64,000 nt of DNA from Mesorhizobium sp. (GTDB lineage: Bacteria; Pseudomonadota; Alphaproteobacteria; Rhizobiales; Rhizobiaceae): positions 186,001 through 250,000 of the forward strand of contig NZ_JAMLIG010000004.1 of NCBI RefSeq assembly GCF_023954305.1, in the 5' to 3' direction. Made by a program: the position numbers and the translations under genes. Positions 6,265-13,863 of the stretch are shown here, piece after piece (the stretch's first letter is position 1; each line of letters starts with the position of its first letter). The notes below the pieces were generated by a model. The model was not told the origin of the DNA and ran no database searches. It saw nothing but the letters and a program-made list of their open reading frames with translations.

Positions 6265-8701
6265 GTTCTCGCTCCTTGATTGCGGAAAGGACAGCCTCGG
6301 CCGCCGCCACCTGCCGTTTGACGGCGATGAAGCTGTCGGGGCTGACGGAAATCGAATCGATGCCGCACTCGACCAGGAAGGCGGCGAACTCCGGGTGGTC
6401 GCTCGGCGCCTGGCCGCACAGGCCGATCTTGGCGCCGGCCTTGCCCGCCTCGCGGATGACGTTGGCGATCATCCATTCGACGGCCGCATCCTGCTCATCG
6501 AAGAGGTCGGCGAGTTCGGACGAATCGCGGTCCACGCCCAGCGTCAGCTGCGTCAGGTCGTTGGAGCCGATGGAGAAGCCGTCGAAGCGCTTGGCGAACT
6601 CCGCCGCGAGCACGACGTTGGACGGGATCTCGCACATGACGAAGACCTTGAGCCCATCCCTGCCCCGCTCGAGCCGGTTCGCCGCCATCTCCGCCAGCAC
6701 CCGGTCGGCCTCGCGCGTCGAGCGGCAGAAGGGGATCATTACGACGACATTGCTGAAGCCCATTTCGCTGCGCAGCCGCCGGATGGCCCGGCACTCCAGC
6801 GCGAAGCCCTCGCGGTAGCGCGGTGAATAGTAGCGCGCCGCGCCGCGGAAGCCGATCATCGGGTTTTCCTCGCGCGGCTCGAACTCCGCCCCGCCGACGA
6901 GGCCGGCATACTCGTTGGTCTTGAAATCGCTCATCCGCACGATGACCGGCTTCGGCCAGGCCGAGGCGGCGATCCGGGCGAGGCCGCGCGCCAGCCTGTC
7001 GACGAAAAACTCCGCCTTGTCGGCATAGCCGGCCGTGATTTCGGCGATCTGGCGCTTGGCGTCCTCATCCTTCAGGGTGTCGTAGCGGACCAGCGCCATC
7101 GGGTGGACGCGGATGTGGTTGGAGACGACGAATTCCATCCGCGCGAGGCCGACGCCGTCGGCCGGGATGCGCCACCAGCGCAGCGCCGCGGCCGGGTTGG
7201 CGAGGTTGAGCATGATCTCCGTTCGGGTTGCTGGCAGGTCGTTGAAATCGACCTCGCTGGTCTCGAACTCCGCGACACCTTCATAGACGAAGCCGCGGTC
7301 GCCCTCGGCGCAGGACACCGTGACCGACTGTTCCCCGTGCAGGACATGCGTGGCGTTGCCGGTGCCGACGATGGCGGGAAGCCCGAGTTCCCGGCTGACG
7401 ATGGCGGCATGCGAGGTGCGGCCGCCGTGGTCGGTGACGATCGCCGCGGCGCGCTTCATGATCGGCACCCAGTCGGGATCCGTCGTGCCGGTGACGAGAA
7501 TCGAGCCGTCGACGAAGCTGTCGATGTCGCGGGCGCTCTCGATCAGGCAGACCTGGCCGCTGACGACCGCGTCGCCGACGGCGAGGCCTTCGGCAAGCGT
7601 CCTGCCCTTCCTGGTGATGGAGTAGCTCCTGAACGTGGTCGCGCCGCGCCGCGACTGCACCGTCTCGGGCCGCGCCTGGACGATGAAAATCTCGCCCGTC
7701 TCGCCATCCTTGGCCCATTCCATGTCCATGGGACAGCCATAGTGGCTCTCGATCGTCGCCGCCCAGCGGGCGAGGGTGAGGATCTCGCCGTCCTTGAGGA
7801 CGAAGGCCGCTCGTTCGGCCTTCGAGGTGGGCACGTTGCGGGTCGGTCTCTCGCCCGTCGCGTAGATCATCTTCAGCGCCTTGGCGCCGCATTTCTTGCC
7901 GATGATCGGCACCCGCGTGCCGTCCGCGAGCAGCGGCTTGAAGACCTGGTATTCGTCGGGGTCGACCGCGCCCTGCACGACGTTTTCGCCGAGCCCCCAG
8001 GCCGCGTCGATGACGACGACGTCGGGAAACCCGGTCTCGGTGTCGATCGAGAACATCACGCCGGACCCGCCGAGGTCGGAGCGCACCATCTGCTGCACGC
8101 CGATCGAGAGCGCCACGCGCATGTGGTCGAAGCCCTTGGCCTGTCGGTAGCTGATGGCGCGGTCGGTGAAGAGCGAGGCGTAGCAGCGGCGGCAGGCGCT
8201 GAGCAGCGCATCGACGCCGCGGATGTTGAGGAACGTCTCCTGCTGGCCGGCGAAGCTGGCGTCGGGCAGGTCCTCGGCAGTTGCGCTCGAACGCACCGCC
8301 ACGTCGACATCGGCCTTGCCGGCGCGCTCGCAAAGGCGACGATAGGCCCCGGCGATGGCGGTGGCGGTCGCTTCCGGCCATTCCCCCGTGAGGATCAGCG
8401 AACGGATCGCGTTTCCCGTTTCCGCCAGCGTCGCCTTGCCTTTGGCGAGTCCGTCGAGCAGGCCAGCGATCTCCTGCCTCTGTCCGTTGGCATCGAGATA
8501 GCTCCAATAGGCATCGGAGGACGTCGCGAATCCGGGCGGAACCCGGATGCCCTTCGGCGCGAGCGCCTGCACCATCTCGCCCAGCGAAGCGTTCTTGCCG
8601 CCGACGCGCGCCACGTCGGGGCGCCCGACCTCCTCAAACCACAGCACCGGGCCGGCTTGCGGGAGCCTGGCTTCGGCCGCCCGGGATATCGGAGTGTCCA
8701 T
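6251..8701 (-). CDS. ppsA: Phosphoenolpyruvate synthase
   Basis: PEP synthase converts pyruvate, ATP and water to PEP, AMP and phosphate. The order is the N-terminal nucleotide-binding domain (VGGKNASLGEMV; SSATAEDLPDASFAGQQ), the phosphohistidine swivel domain (TDHGGRTSHAAIVSRELGLP, with the catalytic His of TSHAA), then the PEP/pyruvate barrel ending in GLCGQAPSDHPEFAAFLV. The 816-residue product matches the family. I chose the ATG at 8701 over an in-frame codon 22 residues upstream because GGGAGGAAG lies just before it. An FNR/FixK-type box is centred about 60 bases upstream, suggesting low-oxygen induction. Confidence 0.95.
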   Translation of the reverse strand: MDTPISRAAEARLPQAGPVLWFEEVGRPDVARVGGKNASLGEMVQALAPKGIRVPPGFATSSDAYWSYLDANGQRQEIAGLLDGLAKGKATLAETGNAIRSLILTGEWPEATATAIAGAYRRLCERAGKADVDVAVRSSATAEDLPDASFAGQQETFLNIRGVDALLSACRRCYASLFTDRAISYRQAKGFDHMRVALSIGVQQMVRSDLGGSGVMFSIDTETGFPDVVVIDAAWGLGENVVQGAVDPDEYQVFKPLLADGTRVPIIGKKCGAKALKMIYATGERPTRNVPTSKAERAAFVLKDGEILTLARWAATIESHYGCPMDMEWAKDGETGEIFIVQARPETVQSRRGATTFRSYSITRKGRTLAEGLAVGDAVVSGQVCLIESARDIDSFVDGSILVTGTTDPDWVPIMKRAAAIVTDHGGRTSHAAIVSRELGLPAIVGTGNATHVLHGEQSVTVSCAEGDRGFVYEGVAEFETSEVDFNDLPATRTEIMLNLANPAAALRWWRIPADGVGLARMEFVVSNHIRVHPMALVRYDTLKDEDAKRQIAEITAGYADKAEFFVDRLARGLARIAASAWPKPVIVRMSDFKTNEYAGLVGGAEFEPREENPMIGFRGAARYYSPRYREGFALECRAIRRLRSEMGFSNVVVMIPFCRSTREADRVLAEMAANRLERGRDGLKVFVMCEIPSNVVLAAEFAKRFDGFSIGSNDLTQLTLGVDRDSSELADLFDEQDAAVEWMIANVIREAGKAGAKIGLCGQAPSDHPEFAAFLVECGIDSISVSPDSFIAVKRQVAAAEAVLSAIKEREHEGA

Positions 8702-8753
8702 CGCTTCCTCCCTGTCGTGCCGGGCAGCATGCAGGGGCGTCGACGAGGCGTCC

Positions 8754-8767
8754 TTGATATCGGTCAA
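8754..8767 (-). promoter_or_regulatory. FNR/FixK-type box upstream of ppsA
   Basis: TTGATATCGGTCAA matches the FNR/FixK consensus TTGAT-N4-ATCAA at nine of ten defined positions. It lies in the 88-base gap between the pfkB-type kinase and ppsA, centred about 60 bases before the ppsA ATG, compatible with an activator site near -40 of a promoter. Confidence 0.6.
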
Positions 8768-8788
8768 TCAGGTTCGGGCACCCGGTCC

Positions 8789-9739
8789 CTACGCGACCGC
8801 GACGCGCTCGAGATCGCCCTTGCGGAGCTGGCCGTAGAGTTCGAGTACGTCTTGCTGCCGGCACAGTTCGGTCCCCGGCGTCATCGCCGTTGCCGCGCCA
8901 GCCGAGATGCCCAGGCGGAAGGCGTCCTCGGTCGACCATCCCTCGGTCAGCGCCCAGACCATGCCGGCAAGAAAGCTGTCGCCGGCGCCCACCGCCGAGC
9001 GGGTGCGGACATGGATGGCGCGCATGCGCATCAAGCCCTCGGCGCTCGCCAGCACCGCGCCCTCGATGCCCATGGTCACCGCGACCAGTTCGGCTGCTCC
9101 GCGCTCGACCAATCCCGCGGCGGCCCGGCACACCCCGGCCTCGTCGAGCTTTTGGCCCACCAGCGTCTCGAGTTCGCCGAGGCTCGGTTTCACCAGGAAG
9201 ACGCTGGCCCGCGCCAGCGTTTCGCTCAGCCCGGCGCCCGAACTGTCGAGCACGAAGCGCGCGCCGCGACGGCGGGCCGCTTCGGCCATGCGCGCGTAAA
9301 CGTCGGGAGGCGCTCCCTCCGGCAGGCTGCCGCTGGCGACCGCATAGGCGCCCTGGTGCGCCGAGACCGCCTCGACAAACGGCTCGAGTTCCTCGACACT
9401 GACCGTCGGTCCTTTCGGCACGAAGCGGTATTCCAGCCCGGTCGAGCGCTCGCGCACGGTATGGCCGAGACGCGTCTGCTCCCGGAAGGGCAGCCCGCGG
9501 CAGGGCGTGCCCTCGTCGCGCAGCAGCCTCTCCAGCAGGGCGCCCAGTTCGCCCCCGGCACCGAAGACGGCCTCGACCTCGCCGCCCAGTCGCTTCACGA
9601 CCCGGGCGACATTGATGCCGCCGCCACCGGGATCGTAGCGTTCGTTGAACGTGCGCACCTTGCGCGTGTGCTGGACCTTTTCCGTCTCGCTGGACAGGTC
9701 GACGGCGGGATTGAGCGAAAGGGTGAGAACGGGCTTCAT
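8789..9739 (-). CDS. PfkB-family sugar kinase (1-phosphofructokinase-like)
   Basis: This 316-residue kinase belongs to the 1-phosphofructokinase/tagatose-6-phosphate kinase branch of the PfkB (ribokinase-like) family. It has the opening TLSLNPAVDLSSE, the substrate motif GGGGINVARVVKRLGG near residue 38, and the ATP/anion-hole signature AVGAGDSFLAGMVWAL near residue 247 with its catalytic Asp. It phosphorylates a sugar or sugar phosphate; the substrate cannot be read from sequence. It overlaps the upstream CBS-BON gene by four bases and sits with ppsA, linking lower glycolysis and gluconeogenesis enzymes to CBS sensors. Confidence 0.88.
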   Translation of the reverse strand: MKPVLTLSLNPAVDLSSETEKVQHTRKVRTFNERYDPGGGGINVARVVKRLGGEVEAVFGAGGELGALLERLLRDEGTPCRGLPFREQTRLGHTVRERSTGLEYRFVPKGPTVSVEELEPFVEAVSAHQGAYAVASGSLPEGAPPDVYARMAEAARRRGARFVLDSSGAGLSETLARASVFLVKPSLGELETLVGQKLDEAGVCRAAAGLVERGAAELVAVTMGIEGAVLASAEGLMRMRAIHVRTRSAVGAGDSFLAGMVWALTEGWSTEDAFRLGISAGAATAMTPGTELCRQQDVLELYGQLRKGDLERVAVA

Positions 9740-10431
9740 CCTCCGGCTGCCTGCGTTTGCGTCCGCGGTCGAGGCGCGGCATCGGCGATGCCGACATGGT
9801 CGACCACGCCGGCGGTACCGCGCACCCCTTCCGCGATCGCGCGGGCCGCCAGCCGCGTCGGCTCCGACGGCAATTGGCCCCAGAGATGAACGACGCCGTC
9901 CGAGACGATGACGCCGAGCCCCGAGTCCCGCAGTTCGGCGACCTCCTCGATCCGCGCCAGAATCGAACGGCGAAGGGCTTCGTCGCCCTTTATCGGCGGA
10001 TCCAGCTTGGCGACGGAGATCGCCCGCAGCAAGTCCGCGCGGGAAACAATGCCGACCAGCGCGCCGTCCCGCATCACCGGCAGCCGCTTGACGCCGCGTT
10101 CCGCCATCAACGCGGCGATCCTGCCGAGCGGTGTCTCCTCGTCGATGGTAACGACGTCCTTCGCCATCACGTCCTCCACCTTCCAGCTGTGAGTCCGGAG
10201 ATGGTCCCGCGCCGCCTGCCCGCCCCGGTCCGGCTGCAGATAGAACTCCGTTCCGAGCTCGGCGCGACGCAGCAGGTCGCCTTCGGTCAGGATGCCGACG
10301 AGACGGCCCTCATCGTCCACGACCGGCAGGCCGCTGATCCGCCTGTCGCACATGATCGCCGCCGCGTGCCTGACGCTGTGGTCGGGGGACACGGTAGCGA
10401 CGGCTACCGACATGATATCCTTGGCTTTCAC
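9736..10431 (-). CDS. CBS-CBS-BON domain protein (paralogue)
   Basis: This 231-residue protein has the same architecture as the gene at 5572-6264. CBS1 contains RISGLPVVDDEGRLVGILTE, CBS2 contains GVKRLPVMRDGALVGIVSRA, and the BON domain spans about 160-215 with GLGVIVSDGVVHLWGQLPSE. It is the first gene of the minus-strand set, and its stop overlaps the kinase start by four bases. Two FNR/FixK-like boxes lie upstream, at about 63 and 130 bases. Two such sensors bracketing a kinase and PEP synthase suggests one co-regulated energy-stress operon. Confidence 0.9.
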   Translation of the reverse strand: MKAKDIMSVAVATVSPDHSVRHAAAIMCDRRISGLPVVDDEGRLVGILTEGDLLRRAELGTEFYLQPDRGGQAARDHLRTHSWKVEDVMAKDVVTIDEETPLGRIAALMAERGVKRLPVMRDGALVGIVSRADLLRAISVAKLDPPIKGDEALRRSILARIEEVAELRDSGLGVIVSDGVVHLWGQLPSEPTRLAARAIAEGVRGTAGVVDHVGIADAAPRPRTQTQAAGG

Positions 10432-10486
10432 GCGCCGATCCTTTCGCGATACGCCTCAGCAAGGCACCATATCCCCGGGCACGTCC

Positions 10487-10500
10487 TTGATCTTCCGCAA
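10487..10500. promoter_or_regulatory. Weak FNR/FixK-like box
   Basis: TTGATCTTCCGCAA matches TTGAT-N4-ATCAA at eight of ten defined positions, centred about 63 bases upstream of the CBS-BON start at 10431. On its own it is weak; it is listed because a better copy lies 67 bases away and a third precedes ppsA. Confidence 0.35.
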
Positions 10501-10553
10501 AGCGCTCAGTCATCGCCGCGACGGCACTGCGCCCGGCAATGCTGCCGGCGGCA

Positions 10554-10567
10554 TTGACAGAAATCAA
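10554..10567. promoter_or_regulatory. FNR/FixK-type box between divergent genes
   Basis: TTGACAGAAATCAA matches TTGAT-N4-ATCAA at nine of ten defined positions. It is centred about 67 bases upstream of the plus-strand YARHG gene and about 130 bases upstream of the minus-strand CBS-BON gene, so it could serve either promoter. Confidence 0.55.
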
Positions 10568-10627
10568 GGAAGGGCCCCCTGATCTCATGCGATCCGCTTC
10601 AGACAGACAGATATCCGGGAGGGTTTG

Positions 10628-10894
10628 ATGCGCAAACTGGCAATCCACATCGTCGCCATCGCTTCGATCGGCTTCACGGCGCAAAGCGCCTTTGCCGACA
10701 GTTGCTACGATCTCTGGTACGAGCGCAACGCGATCTACGACGACAACGGCTACTGCTTCAAGACGAGCCTCGGCAAGCAGGTGTTCGACAACAGCGACTG
10801 CTACACCAACAACCCGACCTTCTCCAAAGCCGAGTGGCGCCGGATCGAGCAGATTCGTCGCCAGGAGAAGCGGTTGGGCTGCAAGGTGAACTGA
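10628..10894 (+). CDS. Exported YARHG-domain protein
   Basis: This 88-residue protein has a signal peptide (residues 1-24, ending QSAFA-DS) and a YARHG-type domain: CYDLWYERNAIYDDNGYCF, then a Cys-bearing stretch and WRRIEQIRRQEKRLGC. The four cysteines of the mature part could form disulfides in the periplasm. The domain is common in exported bacterial proteins and has no assigned activity. The ATG at 10628 is preceded by GGGAGGG. It is divergent from the CBS-BON operon and may share the FNR/FixK-like box. Confidence 0.85.
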   Translation: MRKLAIHIVAIASIGFTAQSAFADSCYDLWYERNAIYDDNGYCFKTSLGKQVFDNSDCYTNNPTFSKAEWRRIEQIRRQEKRLGCKVN

Positions 10895-10900
10895 CGCGCT

Positions 10901-12178
10901 CTATCTGCGGCCAGTCAGCCATTTCTGTTCGACGAGGCCACCCGCCTCGGCGAGTTCGGCCGGCGTCATCGCCGCCCCGACACGGTCGCGGATCGGCGCG
11001 GCCTCGGCCAGCCCGGCGGCTGCGGCGAGATTGAGCCACATATAGCCGAGCACGTAGTCCTGCGGCACGCCCTGGCCGCGAAGGTGCAGCAGGCCAAGAT
11101 TGGCCATTGCCGCGGGCATGCCCAAGTCGGCCGCCTTTTCGAACCAGGGTGCAGCCCGCGCCGGTCCGTCCGTGAGGGTCGTGTCAGTGGCCGTGAGATA
11201 GGCGAGGAGGAAGATCGCGACGGGATCGCCCCGCGACGCACCTTGTGCGAATTCCTCCGGCTTCGCCGTCGCCGGATCGATTTCGAGCAGGCGGGGATCG
11301 TAAAGGAACGCCTGCGCCGAAACGATGTCGGTCGCGCTGGTGCCGCCGCTCTGCCCCGCCTTGGCGTATAATTCCATAGCCCTGGCCTCGTCCTGCGCGA
11401 CGCCGAAGCCGTTCTCGTACATGACGCCGAGATTGTAGAATGCCTGGGTCTGGCCTTGCGCGGCCGCCTTCCCGAAAAGATCCATCGCCCTCTCGTAGTC
11501 CTGAGGCACGCCCTCGCCGCGGGCCAGCATCAGGCCGAGATTGTTTTGCGCGCGCGCGTCGCCGGCTTCCGCTGCCTCCGAGAACAGCCCGGCGGCGCGG
11601 GCGAGATCCTTCTGAACTCCGGTTCCCTGCTGGTAGGCGAGTCCGAGGCTGGTCTTCGCCGCCGCCAGCCCTTGTTCCGCCGCCGCCGCGAACCAGCGCG
11701 CGGCCTCAGCCTTGTCCTCGACGCCGAGCCGGCCGTCGTCGAGGAGCAGGGCGAGGTCATACTGGTGGGCGGGATTGCCCTGCTCCGCGGCGCGTTGCAT
11801 CCAGAGCAAGGCTGCCTTGCCGTCCCGCGCCACGCCGAGTCCCTCGGCATGGAGCCGTCCCAGCGCATTCTGCGCGCGGGGTTCGCCGCTCTCGGCCGCC
11901 TTCGCGATCCACTGCGCGGCGGCGGCGAAATCCTGCGGCACACCCAGCCCGTCGAGATGGACCTTGCCCAGCAGATAGGCGGCGGAAGCGTCTCCCGTCC
12001 TGGCCAGCGGCTCGAGCAGGCGGACCGCCGAAGCGACATCGCCGGCCCGCAGCAACGCCTGCGCCTCGACCGTATTTCCCGCCCAGACCGGCGCGGCTGC
12101 GGCCATGGCCACGAAAACGGCGGCCGCCACCCCAAGTCCGGCCCGTCTCAGCCCTTGCCGCGCGACTTGGCGATCCAT
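10901..12178 (-). CDS. Exported SEL1-repeat protein
   Basis: This 425-residue protein starts at MDRQVARQGLRRAG with a signal peptide ending near APVWA. The rest is an alpha-solenoid of about ten SEL1-type (TPR-like, ~36 residue) repeats, for example AAYLLGKVHLDGLGVPQDF and AQNALGRLHAEGLGVARDG. Such repeats scaffold protein complexes in the periplasm or envelope. The ATG lies within the 3' end of the preceding SEL1 gene (31-base overlap in another frame), so the two are an operon and probably arose by duplication. The longer upstream frame has no signal peptide at its N-terminus, so I rejected it. Confidence 0.85.
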   Translation of the reverse strand: MDRQVARQGLRRAGLGVAAAVFVAMAAAAPVWAGNTVEAQALLRAGDVASAVRLLEPLARTGDASAAYLLGKVHLDGLGVPQDFAAAAQWIAKAAESGEPRAQNALGRLHAEGLGVARDGKAALLWMQRAAEQGNPAHQYDLALLLDDGRLGVEDKAEAARWFAAAAEQGLAAAKTSLGLAYQQGTGVQKDLARAAGLFSEAAEAGDARAQNNLGLMLARGEGVPQDYERAMDLFGKAAAQGQTQAFYNLGVMYENGFGVAQDEARAMELYAKAGQSGGTSATDIVSAQAFLYDPRLLEIDPATAKPEEFAQGASRGDPVAIFLLAYLTATDTTLTDGPARAAPWFEKAADLGMPAAMANLGLLHLRGQGVPQDYVLGYMWLNLAAAAGLAEAAPIRDRVGAAMTPAELAEAGGLVEQKWLTGRR

Positions 12179-13752
12179 TCCCGGGCCTTCTTCTGCGCAT
12201 CGGCGATCTGCTCGCGCGTCATCAGCTTCGACAGGTTGTCGCGCATCTTCACCGCCTCCTCGTTTCCGTCGGTGGCGGCGATGTTCGCCCACTGATGCGC
12301 CGCGACATAGTCCTGGTCCAGGCCGTCGCCGGCGGCATATTTCTTCGCCAATTCGAGCTGCGCCAGGGCGTCGCCCGCCTCGGCCGCCTCCTGGTAGAGC
12401 GCGATGGCACGGTCATCGTTGCCGGCATCCTTGGCGCCGGCATCGATCAGGGCGGCGAGCCTGGCTTTGGCCGGCGCCGACCCGGACCCGGCCTTCGCTT
12501 CCAGCCATTTGCGCGCGTCGGCATTGCCCTCGCCCGCCGCCACCGCCACCCAGAACGCCCCGTCCGCTTCGTCCTGCGGCGCCACACGCCCCTCGATGAT
12601 CATCGCGGCCAGTCGCGTGGCGGCCTGCCTGTCACCGCCTTGCCCGCCCTTGCGGTACCAGTCGGCGGCCATCTCGTCGCTCTTCTCGACGCCCCGGCCC
12701 GCCTCGTACAGCGCACCGAGTGCCGCGGCGGAGCGAGCCAGGCCCATCTCAGCCGCCTTCTCGTATGCCTCTGCCGCACGCTGGTCGTCCTGCGGCACGC
12801 CCTTGCCGGTGTAGTACATGTAGCCGAGATTGCTCAGCGCCCCGGCATCGCCGGCGTCCGCGGCCTTCTTCGCCCATTCGTAAGCAAGCGCGAAGTCCGG
12901 CTGGTTCGCCGCCGAACCGGTCAGATAGAAGCCGCCGAGATCGCGTTGGGCGGCGGCCATGCCGGCTTCGGCGGCCTTGCGGTACCAGTCGAGCGCCTTC
13001 GCCTCGTCCTTGGCGATGCCGCTTCCCGCCATAAGATTGCTGGCCAGCGTGTATTGCGCCTTCGCCAGACCGTTCTCGGCGGCGAGTTCGAACCACTTGC
13101 CCGCTTCCTGCGTGTCCTTGGTCGCGCCCTGGCCCGTGGCGTAGATGCGGCCGAGTTCGAACTGCGCCTCGGCGTTGCCGGCGCGGGCGGCGGCCATGAT
13201 CCAGGTCAGCCCGGCGACCTCGTTCTTCTCGATGCCGGCGCCGGCGAGATACATCTGGCCGACATAGAGCTGCGCGGTCGCGTTGCCCTTTTCCGCGGCG
13301 AGCCTGAACAGCCTGCCTGCCTCGGCCTCGCTGCGGTCGACGCCGGCCCCCTGGAGATGGAAGACACCGAGCTGCAGCAGCGCCGACGCATCCCCCTGAT
13401 CCGCGGCCTTCTTCATCCAGCCCGCGGCCGCCTCCAGATCCTTCTCCGTCCCCTGCCCCAGCGCTAACATGTAGCCCAGCCGGTATTGGGCCAGCGCGTC
13501 GCCCGCGTCGGCCAGCGGTTTCAGAATCGCGAGGGCCTTGGCGTAGTCGCCCGCCGCGTAGGCGGCTTCCGACTGCTGCATGGTCTGCGCCGTCCCGGCC
13601 GGAACGGCTTCGGAGCCCCCGCTGCTCTGCGCCGCTGCGCCAGAGACGCCTGGCGTGGCCGGTTCCTCCGCGAACGACCTCAGGGGCGCGAGGAACGAAG
13701 CCATCGCCAGGGCGAGGATCGCGACGCCGAGGGACTTTCGGTCAAACTTCAT
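12148..13752 (-). CDS. Exported SEL1-repeat protein
   Basis: This 534-residue protein has a signal peptide (about 1-28, ending LRSFA-EE), a Ser/Gly/Ala-rich linker, then about a dozen SEL1 repeats (for example AQYRLGYMLALGQGTEKDL and AQLYVGQMYLAGAGIEKNE) and a basic tail WIAKSRGKG. It is a likely periplasmic scaffold; similar rhizobial proteins are linked to exopolysaccharide or envelope regulation, but nothing here fixes a partner. It overlaps the following SEL1 gene and is the promoter-proximal member of the pair. Confidence 0.88.
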   Translation of the reverse strand: MKFDRKSLGVAILALAMASFLAPLRSFAEEPATPGVSGAAAQSSGGSEAVPAGTAQTMQQSEAAYAAGDYAKALAILKPLADAGDALAQYRLGYMLALGQGTEKDLEAAAGWMKKAADQGDASALLQLGVFHLQGAGVDRSEAEAGRLFRLAAEKGNATAQLYVGQMYLAGAGIEKNEVAGLTWIMAAARAGNAEAQFELGRIYATGQGATKDTQEAGKWFELAAENGLAKAQYTLASNLMAGSGIAKDEAKALDWYRKAAEAGMAAAQRDLGGFYLTGSAANQPDFALAYEWAKKAADAGDAGALSNLGYMYYTGKGVPQDDQRAAEAYEKAAEMGLARSAAALGALYEAGRGVEKSDEMAADWYRKGGQGGDRQAATRLAAMIIEGRVAPQDEADGAFWVAVAAGEGNADARKWLEAKAGSGSAPAKARLAALIDAGAKDAGNDDRAIALYQEAAEAGDALAQLELAKKYAAGDGLDQDYVAAHQWANIAATDGNEEAVKMRDNLSKLMTREQIADAQKKAREWIAKSRGKG

Positions 13753-13863
13753 TCAATGCCTTCCAAGTTTGCTGCATCGTGAGCGCTGCCGGCGTGTCGG
13801 CATACTCGATCCGGGCGTAAGACGCGACAAATCCACCCGGATTCAAGGGCCGCCGCGGCGATG

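Noticed and set aside
10901..13752. Repetitive DNA as a CRISPR or tandem-repeat array
   Set aside because: The periodicity comes from ~108-bp SEL1 protein repeats within two coding genes, with degenerate sequence and no spacers. No CRISPR array was seen anywhere.
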